From a virus, in IMG/VR virus record IMGVR_UViG_3300045741_000367, positions 1 to 29,350 of that record: 29,350 nucleotides of DNA. One strand, written 5' to 3'. The position numbers were made by a program, and so were the translations under genes. The notes under the pieces were generated by a model. That model was given only the letters and a program-made list of their open reading frames with translations, was not told where the DNA came from and did no database searches. Each line of letters opens with the position of its first letter. Within the stretch, counting starts at the first letter, position 1. Shown in pieces: positions 28,942-29,350 of the stretch.

Positions 28942-29350
28942 TCATGTTGTTTCATGTTTGCTGTCCATTTGCTTAAGGTCGGCTATCCAGGCATGAACTA
29001 GGTCAAGCTCAGCCTCACACATAAATTGCTTTTTTACAAGGGCCTCATAGCAGACCACAAGATTTTCAATTGCTGACGTAGACTTTAGCTTTAGATTGCC
29101 TAAAATATTGGCTATTTTTTCACTGTCAAGGTAGCATGGAATCTCACTCTTAAAGTCCTTCATTAAGTCGTGTTTGTTTCGCTGTTGAATAACTTCTGTG
29201 GAGTGAAATGTGACGCGGCTGCCCATGGCCCATAAGCATCGCTGGGCCACAAAACTACGCCAAATGTCAGTTACTCTAAACGGACAATAGCTTGGGAGAT
29301 ACAGCAGTGGGTAGGATTCATCAAACCACCACGAGCTTTGGCTGTTGAAT
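28942..29350 (-). CDS. STELLO/DUF288-like glycosyltransferase, 5' end cut by window edge
   Basis: Open on the minus strand from the stop at 28942 to the right edge, 135 residues plus a part codon visible; internal starts at 29250 are not needed. WWFDESYPLLYLPSYCPFRV, then TDIWRSFVAQRCLWAMGSRV, then FHSTEVIQQRNKHDLMKDFK match the C-terminal core of the STELLO/DUF288 family (D-I-W-R-S-[YF]-x-A-Q-R...H-R-N-x-H...D-F-x-x-E). Eukaryotic STELLO proteins act in Golgi glycan and cellulose-complex assembly; bacterial and phage relatives are uncharacterised glycosyltransferase-like proteins. The rest is helical with few Gly. Confidence 0.65.
   Translation of the reverse strand, partial: FNSQSSWWFDESYPLLYLPSYCPFRVTDIWRSFVAQRCLWAMGSRVTFHSTEVIQQRNKHDLMKDFKSEIPCYLDSEKIANILGNLKLKSTSAIENLVVCYEALVKKQFMCEAELDLVHAWIADLKQMDSKHETT

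Overview
This window looks like part of the genome of a large T4-like (contractile-tailed) phage infecting a Gram-negative bacterium. The supporting genes are a gp20-type portal, a gp25-type baseplate wedge subunit, a gp5-type OB-fold spike, tail-tube-like and fibre-like proteins, a DnaG-type primase, a UvsW-like helicase, an SbcD/gp47-like nuclease subunit and a Dam-type methylase. Genes are packed tightly, mostly with ATGA or GTGA stop/start overlaps, and switch strand in short blocks. There are many tiny Cys-rich proteins. No terminase, major head, lysis or integrase gene is seen. A lipoprotein with a lipobox supports a Gram-negative host; the exact host and phage cannot be told from the sequence.

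Layout. 1-2313 (minus): MazG-like, SbcD-like phosphoesterase, then a GT9-like glycosyltransferase cut by the left edge. 2407-3076: small genes and a ribbon-helix-helix protein. 3155-7398 (plus): portal, PKD+gp25 baseplate protein, HU-like protein, collagen-like fibre. 7400-9271 (minus): an operon holding three copies of one small module, an acidic protein and a zinc-ribbon protein. 9289-9747: a structural protein with a strong terminator. 9808-14392 (minus): primase and a run of small zinc-binding and helix-turn-helix genes. 14393-15190: about 800 bp without a convincing gene, holding strong hairpins and two tandem 69-bp structured repeats. 15386-15964: a co-chaperonin with two GroES domains in tandem. 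15921-20007: tail/baseplate genes and two conserved phage proteins of unknown role. 20021-22621: unknown module whose last gene changes composition sharply midway. 22686-24947: an FtsZ/tubulin-like GTPase and two unknown genes. 24998-28938 (plus): alarmone-hydrolase-like HD protein, helicase, Dam methylase, zinc protein, lipoprotein, two small genes. 28942-29350 (minus): a glycosyltransferase related to the STELLO/DUF288 family, cut by the right edge.

The most notable signals are: (1) a repeated TGTTTACAA motif in intergenic DNA, usually 25-28 nt before a start codon, which looks like a phage-specific promoter or operator; (2) one orphan copy of it followed by a 20-bp hairpin, a possible small RNA; (3) the FtsZ-like GTPase with its catalytic loops mostly kept; (4) the tandem-domain GroES; (5) the structured repeat region at 14.7-15.15 kb. 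Both edge glycosyltransferases, two short ORFs created by overlaps, and several start choices were read directly from the DNA by hand translation. All family assignments are from motif recognition, not from database searches.
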